A stretch of 64,000 bases of DNA from Dyadobacter koreensis (GCF_900108855.1 NZ_FNXY01000002.1:796967-860966), one strand, 5' to 3'; counted from the first letter of the stretch, positions 17,746 to 26,617 are shown. Numbers and translations are program-made. Notes: generated by a model from the letters alone, not told the origin.

Positions 17746-18348
17746 TTACATCGCCCAAGCCTTCTGACCAGGTTTTAAGTCGATGCAACCATCATAACGG
17801 CCGGGAACCGGAACGTATTCCAGTGCCAGCGTTGCGCCAGGCTCTGATGTGAAATATCCTAATAAAGTAAGCTCTTTGATCAATTTGAAGAACGGAACAC
17901 CCTGGTCGTCCGTATATTCTTTTCCTGCTTCTGTAAATTTCTTTTTCGCCTCTGAGCTTTTTTCAGATTCTGCCTTTGCAGACGCTTCAAGCTCTTTTAA
18001 TATTTTAGTTTGATCCGCTGGTGATGCTTTAAGGAAATCTCTTTTTTCAAGATCTTTTAATCCTGCCGCAAAACTGTTCTGATCTTTTGCTTCGTAGCAA
18101 TCTTTCAGCATCAGTTCTATAAACTCCCCAACCTTGGCATCTTTCGCTCCCGGAGTATCAGTTTTAGGAATAATTATTTCGGCAACCTCAGATACTAAAC
18201 TCTTTTGATCAGCTGAAAAAGGAAAAGTAAGACTAGTCGATGTTTCGGTCGACGATTTACAGCCCTCCAGAAAAGCCAGCATGGTCGGGGCAGAAAGAGT
18301 TCCACCCATCAATAGTGCCACACGGGCAAGCGCATCACGTCTTTTCAT
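17746..18348 (-). CDS. Gluconate 2-dehydrogenase subunit 3-like protein (small subunit)
   Basis: Exported small subunit (about 200 aa) of the GMC dehydrogenase encoded just downstream. The N-terminus KRRDALARVALLMGG is a Tat-type signal (twin Arg), and FLEGCKSS offers a lipobox-like cysteine. The mature part has the features of the subunit-3 family: QKSLVSEVAEIIIPKTDTPGA near the start and PFFKLIKELTLLGYFTSEPG near the end. In this family the small subunit carries the large subunit across the membrane as a folded complex. I start at MKRRDAL (18348), which places the twin arginine next to the N-terminus; eight upstream residues are excluded. Confidence 0.87.
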   Translation of the reverse strand: MKRRDALARVALLMGGTLSAPTMLAFLEGCKSSTETSTSLTFPFSADQKSLVSEVAEIIIPKTDTPGAKDAKVGEFIELMLKDCYEAKDQNSFAAGLKDLEKRDFLKASPADQTKILKELEASAKAESEKSSEAKKKFTEAGKEYTDDQGVPFFKLIKELTLLGYFTSEPGATLALEYVPVPGRYDGCIDLKPGQKAWAM

Positions 18349-18590
18349 TTTATATACTTTATAGGTTAACAATCCAAAATGTAATAATACATTAGATTAA
18401 TGCAATTCAAAACAACCCGGCTAATTTATGAAATATTCTCTATTTTAGATCAGTTAGAATTATTCTATATTAGGCTGGAGCGGTCTATATTGCTATAAAT
18501 CAGCAACTACTTAAACGATTAGAAAATACTTAATGTTTTCAATGCCTTGAAAGTGATCTTTTTAAGAATAAATTAGTCAGGGGAAACGCT

Positions 18591-19646
18591 TTACAAAACC
18601 AGTAAATTGCATCCACGGATATCAGAATTATCAAAACGGCCCATAACATAAAAGGTGCCGGGCTTAGTGCCGAAACGACCCAGGTCCTGCGTTTCTATAA
18701 ACGAGCAGCTGTCGAGGTTGGCAAGGTCAATCACGTTGATTCCACCGGTTTTTGAACCTGATAAATTATGGTCAAAAATTGAAAATGGATCATTTACATC
18801 GCGCAGAAGAATTCGCATCGTGTTTCCCGGAATAAACAAACCACTGCCAGGCGAATAACTTTGCGAGAGCAGTTCGGTCATTCCATATTCCGAATGAATT
18901 TCCGGCACCGCGAAACTTCCTTTCAAAATGTCATGAACTTCTTCACGCAGTAATTCCTGACGACGGCCTTTCATACCACCGGTATCCATTATTTTAAGAT
19001 TCGCGATATTTTTAAAAAAGGAAAAATCGATTCCGCTTTCAGCAAGATCCAGTAAGGCAAAGGTGACACCCATTAAAAGGATATTTCTCCCATCAGGATT
19101 TGTTGCCAGATTTTTTAATCTTTTCAGCATTTCATCTGTATTATGCAGATAAAAATTGGAATAGGGAGAATCTGCTTCATCAATAAAATGCTGCATCATA
19201 TACACGAGAGACGAGTTGTTTCGTTCAAGGTATGAAGGTAGCAGAACCAGCAAATGAAAATTTTTCAGATGCCCGTAATTTTGTTCAAAGATGCTTGTGG
19301 AGACCGATTGGTAGAGTGGCGCATCATATAAAGCATGACGGCTGGTAGAAGTGCCGGAAGTTCCGCTACTTTCAAAAATTACCGTTGGCTCTGGCGGCGT
19401 TCCGGATTTAATTGTATGGTTTTTAAAAAACTGAATCGGTAAAAATGGAATATGTATCAGCTCAGTTACCTTTTCGATATCAATATTCAGATAGGAAATG
19501 TATCGGCTATAAACAGGATTGTTTTTTGCCTGATACTGAAAAATACGTAAAGCGAGTGACTCAAAACCTGCTGGTTTCAGATCAATAATCTGTTGGCGAA
19601 GTTGCTGACGTATTTCCAATGGTAATATATTGCTTTGAAGTTCCAA
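18591..19646 (-). CDS. LuxE-like acyl-protein synthetase family protein
   Basis: ATP-dependent acyl-activating enzyme related to LuxE (351 aa with the start proposed here). Residues IFESSGTSGTSTSRHALY form the P-loop-like AMP-binding motif, followed by HSEYGMTELLSQSYS, the second adenylation signature. The frame stays open to an ATG at 19796, but a good promoter box (TAACTTTG, 19673-19680) lies inside that extension, and the extension would leave only 12 nt to the divergent gene. A TTG at 19646, about 20 nt after the predicted transcript start, fits best. LuxE proper feeds fatty acids to a bioluminescence reductase, but no lux genes are here, so the substrate is unknown. Confidence 0.75.
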   Translation of the reverse strand: MELQSNILPLEIRQQLRQQIIDLKPAGFESLALRIFQYQAKNNPVYSRYISYLNIDIEKVTELIHIPFLPIQFFKNHTIKSGTPPEPTVIFESSGTSGTSTSRHALYDAPLYQSVSTSIFEQNYGHLKNFHLLVLLPSYLERNNSSLVYMMQHFIDEADSPYSNFYLHNTDEMLKRLKNLATNPDGRNILLMGVTFALLDLAESGIDFSFFKNIANLKIMDTGGMKGRRQELLREEVHDILKGSFAVPEIHSEYGMTELLSQSYSPGSGLFIPGNTMRILLRDVNDPFSIFDHNLSGSKTGGINVIDLANLDSCSFIETQDLGRFGTKPGTFYVMGRFDNSDIRGCNLLVL

Positions 19647-19672
19647 TCGTAGTACTTTCGTAATTAGTAGGA

Positions 19673-19680
19673 CAAAGTTA
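19673..19680 (-). promoter_or_regulatory. -7 promoter element for the LuxE-like gene
   Basis: TAACTTTG on the minus strand, with TTTAC about 20 nt upstream. It lies inside the longest possible reading frame of the LuxE-like gene and argues for a downstream start. Confidence 0.6.
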
Positions 19681-19808
19681 GAAGTTAGTAGCTTGGTTGT
19701 GTAAAGTCGCTGTGAAAAATATTCGATGCAAAATCCAGCGCTGGCGTTATTAGGTAAACCTGTAAAGAATCTATTAGCAAGCTCAGAGAAGGGCAAAATT
19801 TATAAAAT

Positions 19809-20318
19809 ATGAAGTGGAAAATATACCTGTTTTTTGTTTCGTCAATCGCACTGGCGAGTTGTGTTGATATTCCTGACTTTGACAACACACCGAAAATTTA
19901 TTATAATAGTATTGATCAGAGTACTTTGACAGATTCCTCCGGAAGGAAAATTCAGGAGAATGTTATTGTAAGTATTGATTTTGAGGATGGAGACGGAGAT
20001 CTTGGTGCTTCGGATGCTGAACGCAGTGATTCTGTAAAATACAGAGACTGGGGAAATTATGAACTTGTAACCTCTCGTCTTGAAGGTGGCAAATGGGTTG
20101 ATAGAATTTTAGCGCTGGATAGGTTCAAGTTTTTCCCAATGCTCAAACCAGACGGGAAGTCGGGTCCAATAAAAGGAAAGTTAGATCTGAATACAACTTT
20201 TTTCTATTCAGGAAGTGCAACACCGGTATGGGTTAAATTTAAAGTCAGGATACGTGACAGAGCTTTGCGGGTAAGCAACCAGGTTCCTACTGACAGTATT
20301 TTGGTGCCTGCGTTTTAA
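19809..20318 (+). CDS. Hypothetical lipoprotein, copy 1 of a tandem pair
   Basis: Lipoprotein of 169 aa with an N-terminal signal and lipobox ALASC (Cys18). The mature part starts VDIPDFDNTPKIYYNSID and contains FEDGDGDLGASDAER, an acidic stretch seen in many Cytophagales surface lipoproteins and possibly a calcium site. Later blocks LKPDGKSGPIKGKLDLNT and KVRIRDRALRVSNQ are shared with the next gene. I do not recognise a named family. It is followed 53 nt later by a clear paralogue, so this is a recent local duplication. It may sit in the outer membrane, facing inward or outward. Confidence 0.83.
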   Translation: MKWKIYLFFVSSIALASCVDIPDFDNTPKIYYNSIDQSTLTDSSGRKIQENVIVSIDFEDGDGDLGASDAERSDSVKYRDWGNYELVTSRLEGGKWVDRILALDRFKFFPMLKPDGKSGPIKGKLDLNTTFFYSGSATPVWVKFKVRIRDRALRVSNQVPTDSILVPAF

Positions 20319-20371
20319 AAGATAGTCTGCTGACATTCAATTGGAAAGTGACAATAACATTTTAGAGATCA

Positions 20372-20884
20372 ATGATGAACCTGAAAGTTTGCTTATTTTT
20401 CATTATGTCAGTTTTGGTTGCAAGTTGTGTCGATCTGCCTGAGTTTAATGATACTCCGAAAATTTATTATAATAGTATCGATCATTACCCGGATACAAAT
20501 TCGCTGGGAAACAAAGTTGAGAAAATAATTATAAGCATTGATTTTGAGGATGGTAACGGCGACCTTGGCGCTTCGGAAGCTGAAAGAAATAATTCTGTAA
20601 AGTATGCTGACGGAAAAGGAAACTACGAGCTGATCACATGTACTTTTGAGAACAATATGTGGGTCGAGCGTTTTTCTTCCCTGGATCACAATAAGTTTTT
20701 TCCAGAGTTAAAACCGGATGGGAAATCGGCACCGATAAAAGGAAAGCTTGATCTTAATACAGAAGCCCCTTTTTCCAATAGCGCGAATTTGGTTTTACAT
20801 AAGTGGAAAATCCGGATTCGGGATCGCTCTTTAAAATTTAGCAATCAGGTTGTAACAGATAGCATTTTGATACCTAGAAATTAA
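20372..20884 (+). CDS. Hypothetical lipoprotein, copy 2 of a tandem pair
   Basis: Lipoprotein of 170 aa, paralogous over its whole length to the gene just upstream: VDLPEFNDTPKIYYNSID, FEDGNGDLGASEAER, LKPDGKSAPIKGKLDLNT and KIRIRDRSLKFSNQ align block by block. Signal with lipobox VASC (Cys19). Either of two adjacent Met codons could be the start. The two copies differ mostly in the hinge after the first motif and near the C-terminus, which suggests divergence after duplication. The Omp85-like barrel gene follows 161 nt later on the same strand. Function unknown. Confidence 0.83.
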   Translation: MMNLKVCLFFIMSVLVASCVDLPEFNDTPKIYYNSIDHYPDTNSLGNKVEKIIISIDFEDGNGDLGASEAERNNSVKYADGKGNYELITCTFENNMWVERFSSLDHNKFFPELKPDGKSAPIKGKLDLNTEAPFSNSANLVLHKWKIRIRDRSLKFSNQVVTDSILIPRN

Positions 20885-21045
20885 GAATTTTGTGGAATAT
20901 ACTAGTTAATAGTAAAGGCTGTTGTCGATCTTGATAGCGGCCTTTCTGTTTGTATACCCGTGAAAATCTCGCTGACCGAAACGCGATTTTATGCTCCTTA
21001 TGGATAAGAGCCGTATATTTAGGAGCTTTACCGGACGCGACGCAT

Positions 21046-23640
21046 ATGCAGCAAACTTTTACAAAAAGATATTTCATTTTAATTGAGCTTCTCCTGCTGA
21101 TTCTATTTTTGCCTGCAAATCGTTTGCTAGCACAGAATTCCATTCGAGACAGTATTGATATTGCCATTTCTCCCGAATACAACGATGTCGGAAAGATTCA
21201 CCGATTTTTTCTCGGTGAAAATTATCGGAAACTATGGGCGACTCCCGTCCCTATGCGAATTCTTAATTTGCAAAAAGAGCGCGGTGGCTTGGAGATCGTA
21301 AAACTTGGCGGAGGAATGCAAACGCGGTCACTACGGCTTAAAGATGAATCAGGCAGAGAATGGGTTTTAAGAACGATCCAGAAATATCCTGAACGCGGAC
21401 TTCCTGAATACCTGCGTCCGACGATTGCAAAGGAAATTGTTCAGGATCAGGTTTCTACGGGTCACCCATTCGGGGCGCTTATAACGCCGCCGCTTGCCGA
21501 TGCGCTCGGCCTTTTACATTCGAATCCGGAAATTGTATACGTAGGCGATGATCCGGGACTTGGAGAATACCGGAAAGAATTTGCCAACGCCGCATATTTG
21601 TTTGAAGAAAGAAATCCTTTCGAAACTGAAAAAACCGATGCTACCGATAAAGCACAACGTAAAGTCGAGCGCGACAACGATACCCGGTTTAATGAAAAAC
21701 TAACACTTCGTGCCCGTTTGCTGGATATGGTGATTGGCGACTGGGACAGACATGAGGACAACTGGCGGTGGTTTCCGGAGAAGTCGAAAGGCGAGACATT
21801 ATATATGCCGGTACCACGCGATAGGGATAAGGTGTTCTACAAAACATCCGGTTTCTTACCATGGTTTCTGTCGCATCAATGGTTGAAATCCAATCTTCAG
21901 CCGTACAGCGAAAATATTCGTGATATTAAAGGATGGAATTTTAACGCGCGTTATCTGGATCGTTATTTCCTGAGCCAGTTAGACGAAGAGGACTGGAAAG
22001 ATGAAATAAGATATGTCCAGGAAAAATTGACACCCGATCTGGTTGAAAGTGCGATGAAGCAGCTGCCAGATAGTATTTATGCTGATCCAACAACGCCACA
22101 ACTCCATAAATCGCTCTTAGGCAGAGTGCAAAATTTGCCTGTTTACGCCATTGAATATTTCCATTTTCTATCTGAAACTGTAGAAATTCCCTTGTCTGAC
22201 AAAAGAGAGTTTTTTGATATTCACCACACCGAAAACGGTGATATTGATTTAAAAGTTTTCAATATTAAAAAGGACGGCACGAATGGAAGAACAATCTATA
22301 AAAGAAAATTTGATCATCATCTAACGAAGGAGATCAGGCTATATGGATTCGCAGGTGAAGATGTTTTTTCGGTTACGGGACAAACGAAATCTCCTATTGT
22401 TGTCCGTATGGTAGGTGGCGACGACGTTGATAGGTTTGAAGTGGACGAAAAGTTGAAAAACAAAAGCAAGCTCTATGTCTACGATCGGTCGGATGAGGAA
22501 AATACGCTGCCACCATCATCCAGAGCCAAACTTCGATTATCGACTGATACGACTGTAAATCAATACAACAAGAGGAGTTTCCTGTTTAACCGTTTAGGGC
22601 CTCTTTTTCGGGCAAACTATAATATTGATCAGGGAATTCAATTGGCTGTAGGGGGGATTTTCGAGAAACAGGGATTCAGAAAAGAACCATATGCATTTAA
22701 AAATGAATTTTGGGCTAACTATTCAACCGGTCGGCAGTCTTTTATTTTAGATTACGTTGGCGACTTTAAAAAGGTATTTGGCAAGAATGATCTTGAAGTA
22801 GATGCGCACTTACTCGGACCAAGAAATTTGAGTAACTTCTTCGGGATTGGAAATAACACTCGTTTTATCAATGAAGGAGATTATACCATGTCGTATTATC
22901 GGAACCGGTACGATTATCTTACCGTTGATTTTAAACTGAAAAGAAAACTTGAACCCAACCTGACTTTATTTGGTGGGTTATCAACAGAGTTCTATACCAG
23001 TAAATCAGAATCCAATAAAAACCGTTTTTTCAACGATTTTAATAAGGAATATCCTGAGTATGGAGTCTTTCAGGATCGTTTTTATGCAGGTGCAATCGCC
23101 GGCTGGGTTTATGACACGCGTGATAAAGTCACCATGCCATCCAAGGGAATCCTCTGGAATACAATCCTTTCCTTTAAGAAAAAGGTGGATGGAAACTATG
23201 AATCTTACGGCAAACTTGCGACAGAATTCAGATATTATATCAGTTCAAAAAATTCACGGTTTGTGGTGGCAAACCGGATTGGCGGAGGAACAACTGTCGG
23301 AGATCCGGCCTTTTTTCAGCATATGCAATTAGGGGGCGTAAGAAGTTTGAGAGGTTTCCATACCAATCGTTTTACAGGAAAAACAATGGTTTATCACAAC
23401 CTCGACCTGAGATTAGATATACTCCATTTCACATCCTATATCGTTCCAGGAACCTTAGGCGTGATCGCATTCAACGACGTAGGGAGAGTTTGGGAGCCAG
23501 GTCAGTCATCAAAAAAATGGCATGATGGTTATGGAGGAGGTATTTATATAGAACCTGCTGAATTAGTTTTGGTCCAGGCCGCTATCGGTTTCTCCAAAGA
23601 AAGTGCGCTCCCGTATATCTCGATTGGATTTAGTTTTTAA
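21046..23640 (+). CDS. Outer-membrane Omp85-type barrel protein with N-terminal kinase-like domain
   Basis: Exported protein of 864 aa. Signal peptide about 1-29 (ANRLLAQ). Residues about 80-280 hold a domain with GDWDRHEDNW (231-240) and PRDRDKVFY (257-265), which match the layout of the catalytic loop (DRHxxN) and metal-binding Asp of atypical kinases such as HipA, CotH and PI4K. About 330-530 is a linker rich in beta strands (FDHHLTKEIRLYGFAGEDVF, MVGGDDVDRFEVDE). From about 545 to the end is a BamA/TamA-type beta-barrel (QLGGVRSLRGF, AFNDVGRVWEPG, ending FSF). The start is set at MQQTFTKR (21046). Related Bacteroidota proteins often carry a metallophosphatase instead. Enzyme activity is unproven. 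Confidence 0.8.
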   Translation: MQQTFTKRYFILIELLLLILFLPANRLLAQNSIRDSIDIAISPEYNDVGKIHRFFLGENYRKLWATPVPMRILNLQKERGGLEIVKLGGGMQTRSLRLKDESGREWVLRTIQKYPERGLPEYLRPTIAKEIVQDQVSTGHPFGALITPPLADALGLLHSNPEIVYVGDDPGLGEYRKEFANAAYLFEERNPFETEKTDATDKAQRKVERDNDTRFNEKLTLRARLLDMVIGDWDRHEDNWRWFPEKSKGETLYMPVPRDRDKVFYKTSGFLPWFLSHQWLKSNLQPYSENIRDIKGWNFNARYLDRYFLSQLDEEDWKDEIRYVQEKLTPDLVESAMKQLPDSIYADPTTPQLHKSLLGRVQNLPVYAIEYFHFLSETVEIPLSDKREFFDIHHTENGDIDLKVFNIKKDGTNGRTIYKRKFDHHLTKEIRLYGFAGEDVFSVTGQTKSPIVVRMVGGDDVDRFEVDEKLKNKSKLYVYDRSDEENTLPPSSRAKLRLSTDTTVNQYNKRSFLFNRLGPLFRANYNIDQGIQLAVGGIFEKQGFRKEPYAFKNEFWANYSTGRQSFILDYVGDFKKVFGKNDLEVDAHLLGPRNLSNFFGIGNNTRFINEGDYTMSYYRNRYDYLTVDFKLKRKLEPNLTLFGGLSTEFYTSKSESNKNRFFNDFNKEYPEYGVFQDRFYAGAIAGWVYDTRDKVTMPSKGILWNTILSFKKKVDGNYESYGKLATEFRYYISSKNSRFVVANRIGGGTTVGDPAFFQHMQLGGVRSLRGFHTNRFTGKTMVYHNLDLRLDILHFTSYIVPGTLGVIAFNDVGRVWEPGQSSKKWHDGYGGGIYIEPAELVLVQAAIGFSKESALPYISIGFSF

Positions 23641-23723
23641 TAAAATCCTAACAAACGAAATAGTTAAATGTAACGCCAAAAAACTTAGGTTATCTCAAAT
23701 GTCTTAGATGTTGCAGATAAGGA

Positions 23724-25016
23724 TTAGTCCTCAGGAATAACTTCCTCTGCAATTTTTGCAGGAATAAGGATCCTAAATGTGGTTCCCTTACCAACTTCGG
23801 AGCTTTTAACAAATAATTTACCACCGTGATAATCCTCAATAATTCTTTTTGCGAGTGTTAATCCAAGTCCCCAGCCGCGTTTTTTTGTACTAAAACCAGG
23901 ATTGAAAATTTTATTTGCATTGGCCTTCGTCATTCCTTTTCCAGTGTCCTGAATGTCGATCAATATTTGTTTGCTGTTTGGCGGAGCCTGCAATGTCACA
24001 TGAATTTCACCGATACCACTCATGGCGTCAACCGCGTTTTTGCATATATTTTCAACAACCCATTCGAAAAGATTTTTATTCAGGAGCGCTGTCTGTCCTT
24101 CCGACAACTGGTCATGAATGAAAAAGTGAACCTTGGATGAAACGCGTTTTTGCAGATAGGTGATAAAACTGGTAACGATCGTAGATACTGACTCTTGCTT
24201 CAGTGTTGGCACTGATCCGATATTTGAAAAACGGGTCGTAATCATTTCCAGCCGAACAACGTCTTTCTCAATTTCATCAGCAATGGAAGAATCGATATTC
24301 GGGTCACTGCGGAAATATTCAACCCAGGCCATTAAAGAAGACAACGGTGTTCCGAGCTGATGCGCCGTTTCCTTTGCCAAACCCACCCAGACTCGATTTT
24401 GCTCGGCTTTTCTCGCTGCACTAAAAGCCAGATATGCAAGGTAGCCGATCAGCAGCATAACCGTTAGCTGAACAAACGGATAATATCGAAGCTGAGTCAA
24501 TAAAAATGAGTTGCTGTAATAGATATAACCGGTTTTCCCTTCTCCGATCTGCACAGGTACCGGGATATGCTCACTTTTCATTTTCACTAATTGCGCTTCA
24601 ATAATCCGCTCTTTATCACGAAGTGAGGCATTTTTAGGGAAATTTATATTTCTGTGGATAGGGAAATTATTTTCGTCAACGTAAATAACAGGTATCTGAT
24701 AAAAAGTGACCGCGTCCTGAATTACGCCCATGATTACGGTAAAATTTTCATCGTCAGGGCTGTTAACGATATACCTTAGTCCTTCACCATAAAGTCGTAC
24801 TTCTCTTTCTTCTCTTTCTTCAAGCTTGTCAACCAGATCGTTAGTGTAAAATAGGGAAGCTATACTCAGAATGAGTAAGACCACCCCAATGAAATACTTA
24901 AAGTTTCCCTTGCGCTCATAAGTTTCGACTAAAGAACGACGAAGCCTGTCGCTGTTCAATAAAGCTACGGGATGTAATCGGAAACGGGGTTTATTTTTCG
25001 GGGTTTCAGCGATCAT
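23724..25016 (-). CDS. Sensor histidine kinase
   Basis: Two-component sensor kinase (430 aa). TM1 is about 41-57 (YFIGVVLLILSIASLFY) and TM2 about 179-199, with a periplasmic sensor loop between. The H-box is AKETAHQLGTPLSSLM with phosphoacceptor His219, directly after TM2 with no HAMP domain. The ATPase part has N-box ENICKNAVDAM, G1 DTGKGMT and G2 GWGLGLTLAKRII. The H-box form KETAHQLGTPLSSL is common in Bacteroidota. No response regulator is encoded next to it, so it is an orphan here. It is divergent from hemA, with a shared intergenic region holding a palindrome at 25132-25155. Confidence 0.92.
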   Translation of the reverse strand: MIAETPKNKPRFRLHPVALLNSDRLRRSLVETYERKGNFKYFIGVVLLILSIASLFYTNDLVDKLEEREEREVRLYGEGLRYIVNSPDDENFTVIMGVIQDAVTFYQIPVIYVDENNFPIHRNINFPKNASLRDKERIIEAQLVKMKSEHIPVPVQIGEGKTGYIYYSNSFLLTQLRYYPFVQLTVMLLIGYLAYLAFSAARKAEQNRVWVGLAKETAHQLGTPLSSLMAWVEYFRSDPNIDSSIADEIEKDVVRLEMITTRFSNIGSVPTLKQESVSTIVTSFITYLQKRVSSKVHFFIHDQLSEGQTALLNKNLFEWVVENICKNAVDAMSGIGEIHVTLQAPPNSKQILIDIQDTGKGMTKANANKIFNPGFSTKKRGWGLGLTLAKRIIEDYHGGKLFVKSSEVGKGTTFRILIPAKIAEEVIPED

Positions 25017-25131
25017 TTATGGTTTGGACACGTAATGAATTAGCCGTTTGGTAATTAGGCTTACAAATAACGTAAAATAATCGTGCTTAGTGGATTTTAT
25101 CGGCATTTTCATTTGTTCTCTTTGTCATATA

Positions 25132-25155
25132 AATAGATGACCCAGGTCATTTATT
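25132..25155. promoter_or_regulatory. Candidate Crp/Fnr-type operator between histidine kinase and hemA
   Basis: The 24-bp palindrome has arms AATA, one mismatch, ATGACC, a 2-nt centre, then GGTCAT, one mismatch and TATT. The TGACC/GGTCA core and size resemble Crp/Fnr-family sites. It lies about 140 nt before hemA and 115 nt before the kinase gene. No experimental link is known to me. Confidence 0.5.
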
Positions 25156-25290
25156 CACCATGACGTTAGTGAGAAATTTACATAAGAAAAGGCGGTTTTA
25201 TTTATATGTCTTCTAAATAAAGGGAGGCTCTTTGTTAAGCGTTCCTATTGTAAATTTTGTACTGTATTTTTGTGAATCGAATTAGACCTA

Positions 25291-26553
25291 GTGATGTATA
25301 ATCATTTCAAATCAATAAGTTTATCACATCGGAATGCCCCACTTTCCATTAGAGAGCAACTAGCTCTTTCGGAGGACAGCGCGAAGGGTATGATGCTTCG
25401 TTTGAAGGATTTCTTTGAAGTTTCCGAAGTTCTTGTCGTTTCTACCTGCAATCGTACTGAGATATATTATTCTTCGGCTGAGGACCTTAATGAAGATATT
25501 ATCAAGCTTCTTCTTATAGAAAAAGGTATTTCTGACACCGAGCCTTTTCTTGACTATTTTGAGCGTTTTTCAGAGGGAGATACAGCCGTAAAGCATTTAT
25601 TTGAAGTAGCAACAGGGCTTCATTCCCAGGTTGTCGGGGATATGCAAATCCCGAATCAGATCAAACATGCATATCAATGGACAGCTGATTTAAACCTGGC
25701 CGGGCCATTTTTACACCGGTTGCTTCACACCATTTTCTTTGCAAATAAACGTGTCGCTCAGGAAACTTTCTTCCGTGACGGCGCTGCTTCTGTTTCTTAC
25801 GCCGCAGTAGAATTATTGGATGGTTTAATGCCAAACCCTAAAATTTTAGTTGTCGGTTTAGGGGAAATCGGGACGGATGTCTGCCGTAATCTTGCCCAGA
25901 AGGCAGATGCAGATGTTACTTTGGTAAACCGTACACGTACGAAAGCTGATGTTTTGGCACAGGAACTTGGATTTAAAGTTGCTGATTTTGAAGATGTTGA
26001 ATACGAAATTTCACGAGCAGACATAATCGTTTCTTCGATAGCGCGGGATGAACCTTTCTTTACCAAAGAAATGATGGTTCGTTTACGCGGAATGTCTTTC
26101 AAATATTTTATTGACCTTTCGGTACCACGCAGTGTTTCTCCGGAAGTAGAAGAAATTCCTGGTGTGATGTTATACGCGATCGATTCAATCAAATCGAGAG
26201 CGGATGAAGCACTTTCCCGTCGTTTGGAATCAGTTCCTCAGGTAAAAGAAATAATCGGCGAAGCAGTTCTTGAGTTTAACGACTGGTCGAAAGAAATGAT
26301 TGTTTCTCCGACTATTCAAAAGCTGAAAGGTGCTTTGGAACAAATCAGGAAGGAGGAGCTGGGACGTTTTACTAAAAACCTGAGCGACTCAGAACTTGAA
26401 AAAGTAGAACGTATTACCACAAGCATGATGCAAAAAATCCTTAAGCTACCTGTTTTGCAATTGAAAGCTGCTTGTAAAAGAGGAGAGGCAGAAACCCTGA
26501 TTGACGTTTTAAATGATTTGTTTAATCTGGAAAAACAAAAGGAAAGTCACTAA
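25291..26553 (+). CDS. hemA: Glutamyl-tRNA reductase
   Basis: NADPH-dependent reductase that turns Glu-tRNA into glutamate-1-semialdehyde, the first committed step of C5 tetrapyrrole (heme) synthesis. The catalytic cysteine is Cys53 in VVSTCNRTEIYYSS. Other signatures: SHRNAPLSIRE near the N-terminus, VGDMQIPNQIKHAY, the NADPH loop VVGLGEIGTDVCRN, and the C-terminal dimerisation helices. The length of 420 aa is normal. The first codon and the next one are both Met. A terminator follows at 26582-26618. It is divergent from a sensor kinase gene, and the palindrome between them may link heme synthesis to oxygen or nitric oxide state (inference). Confidence 0.96.
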   Translation: MMYNHFKSISLSHRNAPLSIREQLALSEDSAKGMMLRLKDFFEVSEVLVVSTCNRTEIYYSSAEDLNEDIIKLLLIEKGISDTEPFLDYFERFSEGDTAVKHLFEVATGLHSQVVGDMQIPNQIKHAYQWTADLNLAGPFLHRLLHTIFFANKRVAQETFFRDGAASVSYAAVELLDGLMPNPKILVVGLGEIGTDVCRNLAQKADADVTLVNRTRTKADVLAQELGFKVADFEDVEYEISRADIIVSSIARDEPFFTKEMMVRLRGMSFKYFIDLSVPRSVSPEVEEIPGVMLYAIDSIKSRADEALSRRLESVPQVKEIIGEAVLEFNDWSKEMIVSPTIQKLKGALEQIRKEELGRFTKNLSDSELEKVERITTSMMQKILKLPVLQLKAACKRGEAETLIDVLNDLFNLEKQKESH

Positions 26554-26581
26554 GAAATACTGGCGTAAATTATATAAAAGT

Positions 26582-26617
26582 CCCCGAATCGCTGAAAAGA
26601 GTTTCGGGGTTATTTTT
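26582..26617 (+). terminator. Rho-independent terminator after hemA
   Basis: CCCCGAA (26582-26588) pairs with TTCGGGG (26603-26609), followed by TTATTTTTT on the plus strand. Confidence 0.85.

Noticed and set aside
18591..19796. Longest LuxE-like frame starting at ATG 19796
   Set aside because: An internal promoter box and normal family length favour the TTG at 19646.
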